DNA of 6,382 bases, from positions 1 through 6,382 of the forward strand of contig CAMLLI010000275.1 of assembly GCA_946480685.1 (NCBI GenBank), in the 5' to 3' direction. This document shows, one piece after another, positions 6,101 to 6,382 of the stretch; position 1 is the first letter of the stretch; every line of letters starts with the position of its first letter. A program made the position numbers and the translations under genes. The DNA is from an uncultured Flammeovirgaceae bacterium (GTDB taxonomy: Bacteria; Bacteroidota; Bacteroidia; Cytophagales; Cyclobacteriaceae). The notes beneath the pieces were generated by a model, which worked only from the letters and a program-made list of their open reading frames with translations, had not been told where the DNA came from and made no database searches.

Positions 6101-6382
6101 TAATTTTCTGTATAGCAGTATAGGCACTGGCTGGTCGCCACGGTAAGGCTGTATGCACAAACTCACGCCACGGAAAATGTGTGAATGTATTTGATATGAG
6201 ATCGTAGTAGCAAAGATCACGGGCATCGGGCGCGATCCAGATGCGGTCGTATGCATCGGCATATATATCCCACACCAGCGCGTTGCTAAGTTTATTTTTT
6301 TTTGGCTGCTGGTTGTTGAGGCCCGTGGTAAAAGTATATAGACTATCTTTTTCGGTATTTAATACGTTAAGCCCATTCCAGG
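3198..6382 (-). CDS. Propeller-type sensor histidine kinase with Y_Y_Y, GAF and HisKA_3 domains; 5' end beyond the window
   Basis: The frame is open from the right edge to the TAA at 3198-3200: 1060 visible residues, counted here from the first full codon (6380-6378). A GTG at 6275 is in frame, but sequence upstream of it (GLNVLNTEKDSLYTF) is clearly propeller, so it is not the start. About 13 blades (residues 1-560) carry cores such as LWLGTTAGLFSFN, IWIGTSRGIRIY and VWIGDYSYGIFQYD. They are followed by Y_Y_Y (about 600-668, with YFYKLDGFDDDW), one membrane helix (675-693, WFIGILIGIAGYALY), GAF (about 703-852, IPIGKGIVGTVAKTGKP), HisKA_3 with His873 in ARDLHDDMGS, and HATPase_c (N box FKEAINNA, G1 DDGIGF, G2 GNGLKNM). 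All catalytic motifs are intact. Related sensors have 14 blades, so about one blade plus a signal peptide is missing. The propeller should lie in the periplasm and bind an unknown ligand; GAF may add a cytoplasmic input. Unlike hybrid (HTCS) versions, the receiver and DNA-binding domains are in a separate gene 35 bp downstream. Confidence 0.95.
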   Translation of the reverse strand, partial: WNGLNVLNTEKDSLYTFTTGLNNQQPKKNKLSNALVWDIYADAYDRIWIAPDARDLCYYDLISNTFTHFPWREFVHTALPWRPASAYTAIQKITRKSMDELWLGTTAGLFSFNTRTHTFSYYGGDYTSDFVYIRTAESNHKVFFGQERLYVFRTDSSELKEIIPGKSSSLIKAQNEPIIIPTLKGVWTVDPQTEEASPLMVDDINPFSIHHEKATSIYQHNGIIWIGTSRGIRIYDQHTNLFPFTPVFTNTSALPAGNCYHVLDHEADNKYYVSSYTRDRLMVINKSDGSIQEIASIGGKPLLKCSYTFEDSGHRLWVLTSRHIFVSDTTHLRFSVFPFPTKEDDYLFNDMIEDAEGNFWFASLHYGIFHYNPQTQEWKLFTEREDGLFASRPTSLLSDAAHHKVWIGDYSYGIFQYDLRTKKFQYSGVDPNSPNRLHSALVNDLAQDKDGNIWIATTSGGISKFSYKALPGKNFTTFSIENGLPESTIHAIEVDEHGHLWLASFKGLTCIDTQGKIIRHYDKAAGLPFANLSNTISRNSKGELLTGAGNGFIKFHPDSLAHHTEKFPVVITHATVSDSVVTSDEDPVFSYKQNELLVEFAALTFTFPAQVKYFYKLDGFDDDWIDAGNKHNAHYINLRDGHYTFQVKAIDPTGQESSNIASIEFTITPPFWKQLWFIGILIGIAGYALYSGIVSLQRTFTAQKILNQFATSLYNKNTVKDVFWTIAINCVELLKFEDCVVYLVIPEHEILIQKAAAGPKSREPYQIVNPIEIPIGKGIVGTVAKTGKPEIISDTSKDRRYIVDDETRLSELTVPIIVEGKVFGVIDSENSRKRYFNSWHLHMMKEIAAICSAKISRYFVEEQIRSKVARDLHDDMGSTLSSIKIMSNIALEKRETEASQTYLKSIRQNAALMQESMSDIVWAINPENDSLEKVIIRMKEFTAEILEPQDIYYEFIEDGDFTTARMDLHVRKDFYLIFKEAINNAAKYSRCKRLVVHLTRFAQGIRLRISDDGIGFDSTLISNGNGLKNMRYRAESIHAVLQIESVPAEGTSIILRIPLT

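Noticed and set aside
5903..6262. Minus-strand 119-codon frame within the kinase gene
   Set aside because: It is a shadow frame of the propeller region; the kinase frame gives clear blade motifs throughout.
6273..6275. GTG at 6275 as the kinase start codon
   Set aside because: The same frame continues upstream to the window edge with propeller-like sequence, and no signal peptide follows the GTG.
1..6382. Mobile element, CRISPR array, toxin-antitoxin or defence system
   Set aside because: No transposase, integrase, terminal repeats, regularly spaced repeats or defence-type domains were seen. All five genes have signalling or envelope assignments.

Overview
The window looks like a chromosomal fragment from a member of the Bacteroidota, probably an environmental Cytophagia/Chitinophagia-type lineage. 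The reasons are a periplasmic-propeller histidine kinase of the 'two-component regulator propeller + Y_Y_Y' type, a PorT-like outer-membrane beta-barrel protein, a lipocalin-like lipoprotein, no clear Shine-Dalgarno sequences, and moderate G+C with AT-rich intergenic DNA. No tRNA, rRNA, CRISPR array, insertion sequence or phage gene is visible. All five genes lie on the minus strand, so the window reads from right to left.

Right to centre (6382 down to 2518) is a two-component pair. A very large sensor histidine kinase, cut at its N-terminus by the window edge, has about 13 visible periplasmic propeller blades, a Y_Y_Y domain, one membrane helix, a cytoplasmic GAF domain and a HisKA_3/HATPase_c kinase core. 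It is followed after 35 bp by a NarL/LuxR-type response regulator with an intact phospho-acceptor Asp and a C-terminal HTH. The two are very likely co-transcribed cognate partners.

A 285-bp gap (2233-2517) separates the regulators from three exported-protein genes: a small lipocalin-like lipoprotein (1798-2232), an outer-membrane beta-barrel protein (1096-1725), and a secreted delta-60/DUF5122-like beta-propeller protein that runs off the left edge (1-1048). The gaps between these are short (72 and 47 bp), so they may form one transcription unit.

The intergenic DNA has some structure: a 9-2-9 inverted repeat and two direct repeats spaced 20 bp apart between the lipoprotein and barrel genes, and a short TACGYT word 13-17 nt before the start codon of all three envelope genes. 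The simplest working model is that the kinase senses an extracytoplasmic ligand and its regulator controls the adjacent envelope genes. That link is inferred from position only. Nothing here amounts to a demonstrably new system; the kinase architecture and the regulator-plus-surface-gene arrangement are the parts most worth following up.
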